Shown here one piece after another: positions 32,632-43,756 of a DNA stretch of 64,000 bases. The notes under the pieces were generated by a model that saw only the letters and a list, made by a program, of their open reading frames with translations, made no database searches and was not told the DNA's origin. The translations under genes and the position numbers were made by a program. Every line of letters starts with the position of its first letter. The stretch's first letter is position 1. This DNA comes from Morinoia aosen (taxonomy: Eukaryota > Arthropoda > Malacostraca > Amphipoda > Talitridae), in contig CM059558.1 of assembly GCA_030386875.1 (NCBI GenBank), forward strand, positions 11,541,501-11,605,500. Direction: 5' to 3'.

Positions 32632-33254
32632 CAGGGAGTTTCAGATTCAGAATAAGAGGCAAAAATTGCACATCAAGTAGAAGATGTCTAAATAAAAACT
32701 TTTCTTCTATGAAATTTTCCGAAGAAAGAGATATTGAGATATTAACCGTTTATTGTTTTAAAGGATGAAATTTATTGTCTAAATTACTCGCAATATTTAT
32801 TTTGAATTTACGTTGATCGTGCGAAATGTTCTAGTTGCATGGCCTCCTAAATCTCCTGACATATGACTCCACTCGATTTTAATTTTTGGGGACACATGAA
32901 AAGCCTTGTTTATGCCACACCCATTGAGTCTGAGGAAGATCTTGTGGCTAGAATTGCTGTGGCTGCTGGTGAGATGCCTTGGCAAGATGTGTTTCCTAAT
33001 ATCTGGCAGCCGTTAACGCTAACATTCGAATAGTGCATTGATGTAGGTGGAACACAGTTTGAACAATTTTTGTGAAGTAAATTCAAAATAAATATTGCGA
33101 GTAATTGTGCCATTCAATTTCATCTGTTAAAACAATAAACAGCTAATACCTCCCAACCCCGATTTTTTGGGGAAAATTTCCTTGAACAAAAAGTGTTTAT
33201 TTGGCCATTTTCTACTTGTGTAAAATTTTGTACCTCGTGTTCTGAATCACTCAG
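32632..33254 (+). mobile_element. Tc1/mariner-like element remnant, 623 bp, TA-flanked
   Basis: Left and right ends are inverted over about 180 bases, and both sides show TA. Best-matching blocks are 32784-32812 against 33076-33104 and the segment around AAGTAGAAGATG. Between the arms only the tail of a transposase gene remains, so it is an internally deleted copy. Confidence 0.6.
32840..33074 (+). pseudogene. Tc1/mariner-type transposase, C-terminal fragment
   Basis: The + strand reads WPPKSPD, then TPLDFNFWGHMKSLVYATPI, ESEEDLVARIAVAAGEMPWQ and IDVGGTQFEQFL. The W-P-P-x-S-P-D-x-x-P-x-D block is the conserved region around the last catalytic residue of arthropod Tc1/mariner-related transposases. 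The first two thirds of the protein are absent, and stops occur (for example in the SPD/TPLD junction and before IDVGG). Confidence 0.7.
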
Positions 33255-33333
33255 TATACATAATTGTGTGTGTGTGTGTGTACACAATTATGTGTACCTC
33301 GTGTTCTGAATCACTCAGTATACATAATTGTGT
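33235..33333. repeat. Local direct duplication around a (TG)n run
   Basis: The segment CCTCGTGTTCTGAATCACTC plus AGTATACATAATTGTGT appears at 33235-33272 and again at 33297-33333, separated by a TG dinucleotide run and an inverted ACACAATTATG. Confidence 0.75.
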
Positions 33334-33515
33334 ACACGACTCGTCATAAATGACGGGATTCGATTTTGTCTGTATACAAATCTTCCAATGTTCCAGATGT
33401 GGATCATAAAGAAATATTTCCATCCTAATAGCACCCGCGATTTCTGATTCTAGTACTTGAGCACTGGTGAGACTCGCACCACAGATACAGTCATTTAGCA
33501 TCTTTAAAGAGCGTG

Positions 33516-35189
33516 AAAGGGAGACAGACCAACCAACAAAGACGGACAGCCAAGTTTATTTGTTCAATGAAATTTCATGTTGAATATCTTCCGTATTTCT
33601 GATGGCGGCTTTGTAGAAGAAAAAGTTTTCTTCAGTTGGCCTCTTAGTTCACAGACAAGAATTTAAATTATTGAAATTAGTTCTTTCTGTTCTTTGTTTT
33701 GCAGCTGCATCTTTTCTTTCCGTTTTTCGTGTTTAAATTTAACTTTCTACAATTAAGCATGTTGAGCTTCTAGCAGACCTGCATTAACCTTAAATCGCTG
33801 TAATTAACATACCTCGTGACGCTTTGGCGTTCACTCATTAAATTATCTCTGAGCTTGCTCAGCTTGGGCAGCACGTCGTCCTTTTAATAAAAGTGGGTCT
33901 GGTAACTCTAACTTATTTCTCTTGCGTAAAAAGCAGTCTCTTTCTGCGACTTGAACTCCTCGACCCGGCTCTTGCAGCCTCTTGAATAGGCACTTATTAT
34001 TCAAGGTAATAAATTGTCAATTAATTGTTAAAATCTTAGTGCTATATGCAATCTTGCAATAAGATACGATATTCAGCTAGTCGGCGACCAGACATCTTAA
34101 AACTCTGTATCTCTTTACTCAAAACGCCTCTAAAATTTCCTACTGGAGTACTGTGCTGATGACCGGCTGCGTCCATTGGTTGTCTTCTATTTTTAGTTAG
34201 TTTTGTTTAAAAACTGACCTTACCTTAAAGAAGGCATTCGGTCTCCATTTTAAAGGAATTTAATAACAAAAATACAACAGAGGACGCTGCTATGCTCACT
34301 GTTGGAATCCTCAAGATACGCCTAACTTAGGTACGGTTTCTCTTTTTGCGCATCTCGGGAAATGACTTGCTGTTGTTCCCTCGAAGTTCTTCTGTATTTG
34401 AAATAAATGTTCGAACAGTCGCCCTTAAGTTTTAAATCCTAAAACTCCATTGTAATAACTGTCAGGGCATGCAGGATCGGCATAGGTTAGGTGGCAGGTG
34501 AAAGAAAATCGATAAAGTCCTACTGTTTATTCAACAGTATAATTAACGTTTATATTGATTTAACACTTGAAAGATAAACAATAAACAATGAATAACGACA
34601 ATGCAACTAATTCTCAAGTATACTAATAGACGAGTTTGGAAATGACAGTTATTTGGGATACATCGAAAATCGGGCAGGTACAAAATTTTGAACAGATCAA
34701 GGATTCTAGAGCAACTATTTTGAAGCAACTAAATGACATCAGTTATACGACAGCAGTTCTGAATTCGCGATATGGGTTTAGGCGCAGTCTTAACGATCTA
34801 GCCTGTTGAATAGAAAAATAGAATCTCTTAACCGGCGTTAAGTACAACTAGCAGGAAAGCTAAATAATTCACCGAGAATAAAAACTTCAAGACAATACAA
34901 CACTTCATAATTTGCTATTTCACAGAGATTCATAAACATAGATAAATCACAGTACATTTCACGATTAAACATTTCTATGTTCACCTGTAGTGCGGGGCGG
35001 CAAGCGTATGGAGGTACAAAGCTACGAACTCCGAGGTAGAGATAAAGAAGTAGAATTTTATTGGAAGAATATTGGACCGTTGTCCTTGCAATAACATAGG
35101 AGAGATTACGCTCACAAAATACCTACACCTATTCACTTATTTGTTTAAAGGAGACACTTGACCTTTTATTGTATAAGAACAATCAACAC
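33516..35189. other. Unrecognised interior of the TIR element
   Basis: No protein domain or repeat was recognised; open frames are short. Confidence 0.5.
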
Positions 35190-35191
35190 TA

Positions 35192-35970
35192 TACTGGGTG
35201 TCCCACAAAAATGTTCCGGACTTTTCAATTGATTATATCTCCGCTTTAAATTAACACATTTTAATTGTCTTTTATTAATAATGTAGTCAATTTTGTTTCC
35301 TTTTCAAATAATTTAAGTTTTTGAAAATCAGTTGAATAACCACTTTAAGATGATCGATTTACTGAAAGGGATAGAAAAATTGTTCAAAGGGAAAGTTTTA
35401 AAAAGAACACTGGTGTTCTTCTTCATTTCTCAATACCTACTGTTAAGAATAATTTAATAATGATGGATCCTACATACCACCAAGTATTTAAACCCTCTGA
35501 GAGGTTTCAAGTTTCAAGTGTTCTCAATAATAGTGTTTCAAGAACTGATAGAAAACCGTGGAATATTGGGTAAAACTTTTCATTCAATGGTGGCTAGAAG
35601 TAATACTTCCCTCGAGAGAAATGGAGGGTATGCCGAAAGATACTAAATTACTTTATTTATTTAAACGTTATTTAAGGTAATGATTTGTTACTCATTAAAA
35701 TTTTTGTTTGTTCGGTTTTATGGAAAGTACAAAATATGGAAGAATATCAATATTGTTTTAAAAACTTTTTCTTTGAACAATTAGTTTTTCTATCCCTTTC
35801 AGTAAATTGATCATTGTAAAGTGGCTATTCAACTGATTTTCAAAAACTTCAATTATTCGAAAAAGAAACTAAATTTACTATATTGTGAAAAAAGGCAATT
35901 TAAATATGTTAATTTAAAGCTGAGATATAATTAATTAAAAATCGGGGACATTTTTATGTGACACCCGGTA
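35192..35970. mobile_element. 779-bp Tc1/mariner-type MITE with about 210-bp TIRs
   Basis: The ends TACTGGGTGTCCCACAAAAA and, inverted, TACCGGGTGTCACATAAAAA are flanked by TA on both sides. The inverted arms extend through GGGATAGAAAAA and the TTCAAAG blocks. No ORF is present. It is inserted in the 33330-36488 element. Confidence 0.75.
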
Positions 35971-36821
35971 TAATAAAAAGCCAGGTGTTCGTCAATTTAT
36001 AAATAAGTATATGTTCTCGTGCGTAATATCACCTATGTTATCACAATGGGAATCAGCTTGCTTGGACAGTATCATAAATACCATTGCAATATTATGAAAA
36101 ACCTGGCATCTGCTCACTTATGTTTATAAGTAAAAAACATTGTGTGAAAATCGAATCTACTGTCAAGAAAATGCGGCTTATCGTATTTAAATTTAAAAGG
36201 CATTTAAATGCAAGGTATGGCAAATTTTTTAAAAACTTTTTGCGAACAATAATTTAAATTATAATGCACAGTTGTTGCTTGCTTGGTTGTTGTGTGCGTC
36301 TGTGACGTTCTTAAAGATGCCTAATGACCGTATCTGTGATACGAGTTTTACCAGTGCACAAGTACGAGAATACTGTATTTTAATCGCGGGTACTGTTAAG
36401 ATGGATATATTTGTTTAACATTTTTATCTTGAGATTGTTTTTAAAACGATACCATTGAATCCCGTCATTTTTGACCAATCATGTACACTAGGATCTTGAT
36501 TATTAACATTCTGTAGTCAATTTAAAAGTCGTTCGCTAATAAAGAATATAATGAACATATGCACAGGTTTCAACATCTGCAACCGTTTACTACTAAGTAT
36601 GACTGTCGTGGGTTTATTTATACGTTTTGTGCCACGCTGTTAAGAATAATTGATAGGAAGAAATTAGCACTGGCGGTCTTGGTTTCGGTTCACGGTCAAT
36701 TAATACACTTATTTTCGTTGTGCAAGTGCTCTATAATAAGTCACTTTCAAAACAATTAAAGCGGTCCAGGGCCTTATTTACTCCAGTTTGTATCGTGAAT
36801 ACCGATTTCGGCGGGGTATTG

Positions 36822-36935
36822 TATATTACAATGTAGCGTATTGCACATTACAATATGCTGTATTGTACATTAAAATATACTGTATTACAATGTACTGTAT
36901 TGCATATTACAATATACATACACAAGTTCGCACTT
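36822..36935. repeat. Short AT-rich repeats of ATTACAATATRCTGTATTG
   Basis: Several imperfect copies of a self-complementary motif containing TACAATATACTGTATT are visible. Low complexity. Confidence 0.7.
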
Positions 36936-37455
36936 GCTTTCATTTGGTAATGCTGAATTTCTGTATCTTGGATACGACACGAATCTATACCATAATAAGA
37001 GTCGCGTCCGTCCGTCCGTCGGTCGGTCTGTCCGAAGCCAGCCGAAAATGAGTGATGACCGTATCTGTGATACAAGCTTCAGCCCTATATATTTTGACGG
37101 GCCGTGTTCACGCGGCTTATCAACTCTCGAGAGATTGTATTTTTTAATTTCTTACGGCCTTTCTCTCATTTCGCCCTCTTTTTTTATTTCAAATAAAGGG
37201 AGGTGGACTAGTGGATATAACTACTTCTCTCGCGGCTCAAAAATACTGTGTTCTGAGTGTTTATTACTCCTATAAGAAAATTATGTTACCTTTGGAATAA
37301 GCTTAAAGCATGGAAACTCCACTCAAACGAAAATTTGTTGAAGAAAGGTATTGAATCCCGTCATTTTTGACGGTCCGTGTACACTAGTTAAAAAATAAAA
37401 TATTCATCTTATAAATTATAAATAGGTGAAGTTGGAGTCACAAAATTGTGAATAG

Positions 37456-37675
37456 GCGGAGTCGGTGTTGGAGTCGCCAAATTCTGGAAAAGTGGAGTCG
37501 GAGTCGGAGTCGCCAAATTCTGAAAAGGTGGAGTCGGAGTCGGAGTCGCCTAATTCTGAAAAGGTGGAGTCGGAGTCGGAGTCGCCAAATTCTGGAAAGG
37601 TGGAGTCGGAGTCGGAGTCGGAGTCGCCAAATTCTGGAAAGGTGGAGTCGGAGTCGCAAATTTATTCCTCCGACT
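37456..37675 (+). repeat. GGAGTC hexamer array, right subterminal
   Basis: About 18 GGAGTC units in blocks separated by the spacer CGCCAAATTCTGGAAAGGT. Both array strands give long Arg/Ser or Leu/Arg frames that are not genes. Confidence 0.9.
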
Positions 37676-37686
37676 CCGCAACCCTG

Positions 37687-38390
37687 GTCCACACAATCGA
37701 ATGCTTTTCGAAAATAAATAAAATGCGGAGAAAACAAGCTTTCTGTCATCTATATTAAAATAAAAGTATTGTAAATGATTTTAATTTAGCTTGTGTAGCC
37801 GATTTTTTAGAACGAAAACCGTACTGCTTGTCGTAAAGAAAACATCTTTGTTCAGAATTAGAATACACGTTTTTATACACAATTTTTTCGAATATTTTGC
37901 TAAAAATTGATGGTACAGAGATAGGTCTATAATTATTAATGCAATTTTATCACCATTTTTAAAAATTGGGGTCACTCTGACAATTTTGGGAGAGTTGGAG
38001 AAGATACCATGAAAAAGTGATTGGTTGATAATATTAGATATGCACGGTGCTATTATATCCGCTATAGCCCTAAGAACTTTAGCCGAGAATGTTTTTAATC
38101 CACTTGATTCATTTTCAAGTTGTTTATGCACGTAATAACATCGGAGGGATTAGTTGGCGTGAAAAAAAAAGAGTTGTGTTCACGGACAGACATGGTCCAT
38201 GTATTGCAAGTGGTCTGCAGGTTCACTAAAGACACTATCGGCTATATTTTTTCCTATGTTTACAAAAAAATTTTTGAACACTGTTGCAATATCTTTTTTC
38301 TCGTGATATTTTACATTTTCGTATTGCTCATAAACATAATTCACTCAAGTAGAACAAACGAACTCAGGGAGAAATCGTGAGAGCATGAGA
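37687..38390 (-). mobile_element. LINE-A, 5'-most visible piece: linker and N-terminal reverse transcriptase
   Basis: On the - strand it reads a FFVNIGK-like segment, then KQLENESSGLKTFSAKVLRA, IAPCISNIINQSLFHGIFSN and PKIVRVTPIFKNGDKI, then the YRPIS region, a YGFR-like segment and KAFDCVD, where the hAT element interrupts. This is the classic CR1/Jockey RT start. Several frames are used, so the copy is decayed. The endonuclease and ORF1 were not found; the element is either 5'-truncated or cut by the gypsy insertion next door. Confidence 0.75.
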
Positions 38391-38446
38391 CATGAAAACA
38401 TAATTACCAGCGATTACATTTATAAAATGCTGGATCTAATGTTACT

Positions 38447-38880
38447 GTAAGAAGATCTGATCTTGTTTTAAGCCGCCTTCACTCCACCAACCTCCCAAGG
38501 CCAAAAGAAAGGCCACCAGCAACTAATTTATTCAACTTTAAAATTATCCGAGGAAATGGGTGCGACACTGTTAGCGTAATCCTACCATGAATCATGAAGG
38601 TACTAGAGAGAGAGGGAGAGAGAACGTCAGCAACAGTCCCCTTACGTAATCTACAACAAACAGAAAAACACAAATAAGACCAAGTTGCTGCAAAATAAGA
38701 ATAAATGACATGACATTTTCCTATTACATGACCTACACGCGTTCAAGTTTAAAGAATCATAACACACCTCTGAAGGGCGTTCCGACGTGGCACGGGAGGA
38801 CATGATACAAGGGAATGCTAACTAGGTTTCTACTATTCGCTTAATCTACTTCGTCAGACTTAAGACTATGGCCCACTACA
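38447..38880 (-). repeat. Gypsy 3' LTR
   Basis: Direct repeat of 43757-44201, starting TGTAAGAAGATCTGATCTTG. It lacks about eleven bases present in the other LTR. Confidence 0.92.
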
Positions 38881-38889
38881 TATCCCCTC

Positions 38890-39839
38890 CTCTTAGGCAA
38901 TGTTCTTCTAAGAAGAAGGATAACGCGACAACACATCGGCCAGAAAGTTTTCCTTACCCCTAATGTACTCTATGTTGAAAGAGTAATTTTGCAATGACAT
39001 AGCCAAACGCATCCGCCGACTTTTCATATCTTTATTATTAGCTCTCCGTAGCACAGTGGCTTAGGGTCAGCCTTGTATGTTGGAGACGAGGGTTCGTATC
39101 CCGGCGCTGGCGCGGAGATTTTCCCCGTTGGGTACATGGGAAAGCTCAAGCACAATACCCCACTCAACCCAGGTGTCGGAAATGGGTACCGGCTTTACGG
39201 GGGAACCGTCATGGTGTCCTATATATAGGGTTAGTTATAAGACATTTGAAAAACCAATGCTCATGATCATATGTATCAGGCTTGATTGGAAATAAAGCAT
39301 CCCAAAGATGCCGATGTTTGTTTTGTTTGTTTGTTATTTTCGTTCAACCATTTTAATGATGCGTGAACCGTTTTTATTGTAAATTTCCGGCCGTATAAGT
39401 AATCGTGAAGCTTCTCAATGGCCCATTTGATAGCTTCCAATTCTATTATGGCGTAGTTCCGCTCAGCTGCTTGAAGTTTTCGGCTAATGAATGCAATGGG
39501 TCGGTTTTGTCCTTCACATCGCTGCCACATCACCGCTCCGATCCCCGTAGTTGACGCGTATGTCTGTACCACGAAGTCTTCTTCAGGTCCCGGTATGTAA
39601 AGAGCCACGCTTTCTTCTAAAAGTCTTACAGCCTTCTTGAAGCTGCCCTGCAGATCTGTTGTCCACTTAATCTTATCAGGGCAACCCTTCCTCAAAGTTT
39701 CATTCAAAGGGGATATAGTCATTGCCAAGTTTGGAACAAACCTACGATAGAAGTTCACTACGCCAAAAAAAGGAAAGCATGTCCCGCTCACTAATTGGTC
39801 TTGGAAAATTTCACATGGCATTAATCTTTTCTGGATCAC
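38890..39839 (-). pseudogene. Gypsy RNase H region (fossil), interrupted by a SINE
   Basis: VVNFYRRFVPNLAMTISPLN (RT connection), then the RNase H segments GIGAVMWQR, RPIAFISRKLQAAERNYAII and ELEAIKWAIEKLHDYLYGRK. The last part of the domain lies on the far side of the SINE at 39041-39333. Confidence 0.85.
39041..39333 (+). mobile_element. tRNA-derived SINE, copy 1
   Basis: The head resembles a tRNA: A-box-like TAGCACAGTGGC (39049-39060) and B box GGGTTCGTATCCC (39090-39102). The body contains CAATACCCCACTCAACCCAG and GGAAATGGGTACCGG, and the tail AAATAAAGCATCCCAAAGAT plus GCC, then TTTG-type repeats. It shares head, body and tail with copy 2 at 48140-48418. Such SINEs are transcribed by RNA polymerase III and mobilised by a partner LINE. 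It is inserted in the gypsy RNase H region, with a possible TTATT target duplication. Confidence 0.85.
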
Positions 39840-40520
39840 ATGAAATTTTATTGCATCCTACCAGAACACCTAAGCATCTTACTTGTTTACAAGCAAACTT
39901 ACATTTCTTCAAATTCACAGGTAATCCAGCATTCCTCAATTTCGTTAGAACTACATTTAAATGACATAGATGTTCCTTAAAATTAGAACTAAAGACCAAC
40001 AAGTCGTCAACAAAACTCGTAACACAAAACCGACACTCAGTCAGAACTTCATTTATAACACGATTACACACTCCACTAGCAAATTTAATACCAAACGGAA
40101 CAACATTAAATTCATATTGACCGAAGTCTAACTCGAATGACGTATAAGTCGATTATTCCGACAAGGGAATCTGTAAAAAGGCATTTGTCAAGTCTAACTT
40201 GGTAAGGTGCTTTGCACCATATAAAGATTCTATGACACTCTCGGTGTTGGGCATGGGAAAGCTATCGACGTTCACGTATTTATTAAGTTTCTTATAGTCA
40301 ACCATTATTCTTAATTAACGATCCATCCGAATTTTTCACAATCACAACAGGTGATGCCCATTGGCTATTCGATTTTTTTATCATCCCGCATTGAAGCCAT
40401 TAGTCAATTTTCTGATTAACAGTGTCCTTCATGTGAAAAGGAATACGGTAGGGAACACTCCTCACCGGCTTCACAGAATCTGGAATGACAATCTCGTACT
40501 GCATAAAATTCACTCTTCCG
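39811..40520 (-). pseudogene. Gypsy reverse transcriptase region (fossil)
   Basis: PVRSVPYRIPFHMKDTVNQK marks the N-terminal start; SFVDDLLVFSSNFKEHLCHL carries the catalytic FVDD box and is followed by LRNAGLPVNLKKCKF and a LGVLV segment. It follows the integrase rather than preceding it. Confidence 0.88.
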
Positions 40521-40599
40521 GTTAAATCATCGAACGACTTCTCGTTTTCACGTAATACTTGCTCAACCTGCTTTCTATCGTCAGCGAGTAATTCATCAT

Positions 40600-41700
40600 T
40601 TATATCGAAATTAACTTTTAAAGAATTCTCGATATGACAGTTCTGTGTCTGAACCAGGTTCATCGATTCCAAATCAGGTTCTCGCAAGCGCTCCCGAAAT
40701 ACCTCTAGCATATTGACATGGTAAGTTCTCTCATGTTCACCCACTCTTATCACATAGTCTACTTTGTTAAGACGTCTCACAACTTTATACGGTCCCTTCC
40801 ACTCTGAAAGCAACTTACTAGAACTGGTTGGCAGCAACAGAAGAACATTTTCCCCGATTTTGAACCTACGAGCAGGCGAGCGTTTATCATAATACACTTT
40901 TTCTTTGCGCTTACTCACAGTTTTAGTTTCATTCGATATTTCCAAAAAAGTTCTTATGCGCTCTCTCATAGCTATCACGTACTCTGTTACTGGAATGTCT
41001 TCCTCACTACTAGGCTCCAATAAGCTCTCTTTTATCAAAAAGAATGGCCCTCTAACTTCATAACCAAACAACAGTTCAAACAGAGAAAATCTGGTTGAAC
41101 TCTGAGGTACTTCCCTATGGGCAAATAAGAGAGGCTGTAAATACCTATCCCATATGCCAGGTTCTTCTGAGCATATTATCTTAAGCCTACTTTTTAGCAC
41201 TTTGTTAAAATTTTCGCAAGTCCCATTACATCTGGGATTGTATGGAGTAGTGCTAATAACTTTTATCCTCAATAGGTTACAGAATTTTTTCATTACTCCA
41301 GAGCTGGAAAACCAACTCTATTTGAGCTGGAAAACCAACTCTGCAAAAAATTTCTAGCAATGATTCTGCGACGGTTTCACTGTTTATCCGCTTTAAGCTA
41401 CAACGTCTGGATATTTCGTCGCCAAATCGATCATGACCAAGGCAAATCTATGGCCTTAAGTACTTTTTGGTAGAGGACCAATAATATCCACAGCAACCCT
41501 ACTGAATGGTTTACCAATAACGGGCATTTTCACTAAAGAACTTTAGGCGCACGATTGGACGTACATTTCTGACACAGCTCGCATGATAGGCAATATCGTC
41601 GAATCTCCGACAGGCAGCCTGGCCAAAAAAAATGAGTCGATATTCGATCCGTAGTCTTCTTAGTACCAAGAAGACCCGCGGCTAAACTATCATGACCTAA
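40600..41700 (-). pseudogene. Gypsy integrase region (fossil), located 5' of the reverse transcriptase
   Basis: The zinc-binding end CLSCELCQKCTS lies near 41560-41620. The core end, TTPYNPRCNGTCENFNKVLK (catalytic Glu region), is followed by a GPY/F-like module KGPYKVVRRLNKVDYVIRVG and YHVNMLEVF. From 41293 to 40400 one continuous reading frame runs from integrase into the N-terminus of the reverse transcriptase, so the order is not an artefact of two adjacent elements. Confidence 0.88.
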
Positions 41701-42172
41701 TTCAATCAATCATGCTCTTAGTTCCTTTGGCAAGACTATCTGCTTTACAATCTCGCAAGATAATTTTTCGTCAATGAGTACCTGACGAGGATACCATTCT
41801 CTTTACGTATTTAGGGTAGCTAGCTGACGTAGTTTCAGCCCTAGATAAACATTTCTGAAGAGTTTCATCCCGTTCTTGCAAGGCTTTTAAATCCTGGGCA
41901 TTAATTTTGGTAAAATCAAACAATGTTTTATTAGCAGAAAACTGAGTAACTGGTAACGGTACATCATCGGCGGCACGTTGGCCCCTAGTCTACATAGCAA
42001 AAGCATCATCACCGTCCTCGTCTAACCTACAAGCACAAATAGCTCCAGGGATATTTCCCAGGAGAACATCGAAAGGCAAGTCTACCATACAAGCTACTTC
42101 AACATCACCTTTAAAGAATTTACAATCTAACATCACACGCGCAATACGTACAACAATCTTACGATTATCCGC

Positions 42173-42370
42173 CTATCTCAGGGATGTCTTGCCGCCAGTA
42201 AGCTGCGATGCATTCACCAATGAATCTCTTACCAAATCTGTGGTAGCTCCAGTATCGCGCAAGATTTTCACTTCCTTACTGTTACACACACCTAAAGTAA
42301 CCTGCAAAGTTTTATCAACGATCAACTGCGATTTTGGCTTAACGATAGAGTTAATGATCAGGGGTTCCAT
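42173..42370 (-). pseudogene. Gypsy aspartic protease region (fossil)
   Basis: EVKILRDTGATTDLVRDSLV is the retropepsin active-site block of gypsy elements, just after the gag zinc knuckle. Confidence 0.8.
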
Positions 42371-43402
42371 CCTAGCTTTCTATCAGAAAATTCAAATTTC
42401 TGTGCACTGCAATTTCTAGCAATGTGGCCTAACTGGTTGCAGCGATAACATTTCACACTATTCCTATTTCCTACGTCAGCACTTTGGTTCACCGACTCGA
42501 CAAAATTGCTAATTTTCACAGTACATTGACATGCCATATGCCCTACCTTGCCAATTATAACCGGCAATTACCTTAGGAAACACGAACTCTGACGGAATTT
42601 TCCCAATATTTTTCTGATCATTCCTACCATGAATCGCTTGGAAGTTATATATCAGCCAACTTAACCACTTTTTCCATAGGCACCTGAAGTAAATCGTTTT
42701 CTCGGAGATATTCAGACAAATTTCTATCAGCAGCTGACAATAGCTGATCCTTAATCATCAGCTCCACGACCGAGTCGTAAGACCTCTCAACACCGGCCAA
42801 CTCACAAAAATTTTCCAAGTACTGGCGAACCCTTAACGAATACTGACAGAAAGACTCTGAACCCTGCTTGGCAGACCGGAACTTGCTTTGGTAATCGTAC
42901 GCTAACAAACCGAAAGCACTAATTATCTTCCTTTTCACACTGCCATAGTCCTCACCAGACGGAATAGAGTTTATGAAGGTGCCCACTCTTGAATTTACGA
43001 AGCCGTTCTGAAGTGCTGAAATAGCAACAGGCGGAGACCAGCATCCCTCACTTTCTCGAAGGTATGCAGATATACTGCCACGTCTTCACCGTCGTTGTAT
43101 GTAGACAGCTTAATTAGGTTCCGTTCTGGTGAAAACACACCGGCTCCCCTCTGCTGCTCACGGTTAGTTGCTGCTTCGATTCTGGCGGCGTTAATCCTCG
43201 CCATCTCCACTTCTGTCTCCATCCTCTTCATCTCCCGCTCGTGGGCTCTCGTTGCTCTCTGGAGATCCTCCTCCTGCTTTCTCCGTTCTCTTTCCCTCTC
43301 CTCTGACTGCTTACGTTCCTCCTTACACTGAAGCACATATTTACGTAACTCATCGCCCTCAGATCCTAAGTCCCTACCATTAGTAATATATTGTGTATCC
43401 AT
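42358..43402 (-). pseudogene. Gypsy gag region (fossil)
   Basis: It starts MDTQYITNGRDLGSEG, then a long Glu/Arg coiled coil (KEERKQSEERERERRKQEED). The gag core with YLHTFEKV and FRSAKQGSESFCQYSLRVRQ is followed by a zinc knuckle CYRCNQLGHIARNC. It is in several frames. Confidence 0.85.
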
Positions 43403-43736
43403 TTAGAATAACTCGACACGATAACTGCGATGGGTTAAGCTGAAGTTCAATGTTCAATTCAAATTTAAAGTTAATTGTGGTAATCAAATTTGAGAATAGC
43501 AAACATTAACTGGATGGAATGTTTATTTAGCTTTCATTAAGTATTAATAAAATAAGAGTTAGTGACTGCAGGTGGGTCAACAGCACGTTGTAAATCACCT
43601 AAGGGACAACCGGTGGGTCACTTCGCAGGAAGTGTGTTAAGAGACGCCCAGATGATAAAATGAAAAGAATGATGCGTACAGATTCTTAATCTTAGTAGAC
43701 CGCAACGGAAGAATAATGAGATGAAACGGAAAAGAA
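43403..43736 (-). other. Gypsy 5' leader
   Basis: Non-coding stretch between primer site and gag. It contains repeated CCGGTGGGTCACTTCGC-type blocks. A similar leader without an evident element occurs at about 55009-55240. Confidence 0.7.
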
Positions 43737-43754
43737 TTCCCGGACAAGCCCCCA
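43737..43754 (-). other. Gypsy primer-binding site, tRNA-Pro type
   Basis: On the - strand it reads TGGGGGCTTGTCCGGGAA, two bases from the 5' LTR, one or two differences from the classic tRNA-Pro primer site used by many retroviruses and some gypsy elements. Confidence 0.75.
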
Positions 43755-43756
43755 TA

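Larger units (their letters stand above)
33330..36488. mobile_element. 3.2-kb TIR element of the TGACGGGATTC family
   Basis: 33330-33515 (GTGTACACGACTCGTCATAA, then TGACGGGATTCGAT, ending TACAGTCATTTAGCATCTTT) is inverted at about 36308-36488. No transposase was found. Fragments of the same family occur at about 18455-18600, 37040-37080 and 37350-37385. It contains the mariner-type MITE at 35192-35970 and lies inside the hAT element. Confidence 0.6.
30759..37686. mobile_element. 6.9-kb hAT-superfamily element with GAGTCG subterminal arrays
   Basis: It starts CAGGGTTGCGCAGTCGGAGT and ends, inverted, CAGGGTTGCGGAGTCGGAGG, with an exact 8-bp target duplication GTCCACAC (30751-30758 and 37687-37694). 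CAGGG termini and 8-bp duplications define hAT elements. The duplicated bases belong to the AFDCVDH codons of LINE-A, which resumes on both sides. Both ends carry arrays of GGAGTC hexamers. No hAT transposase was recognised inside, so the copy looks non-autonomous or replaced by later insertions. Confidence 0.8.

Noticed and set aside
37438-37758. Overlapping Arg/Ser-rich and Leu/Arg-rich open frames
   Set aside because: They are translations of the GGAGTC hexamer array at the end of a hAT element.
39041-39110. Possible functional tRNA gene
   Set aside because: The A and B boxes belong to a SINE head; no complete cloverleaf with acceptor stem is seen and the body and tail match a second dispersed copy.
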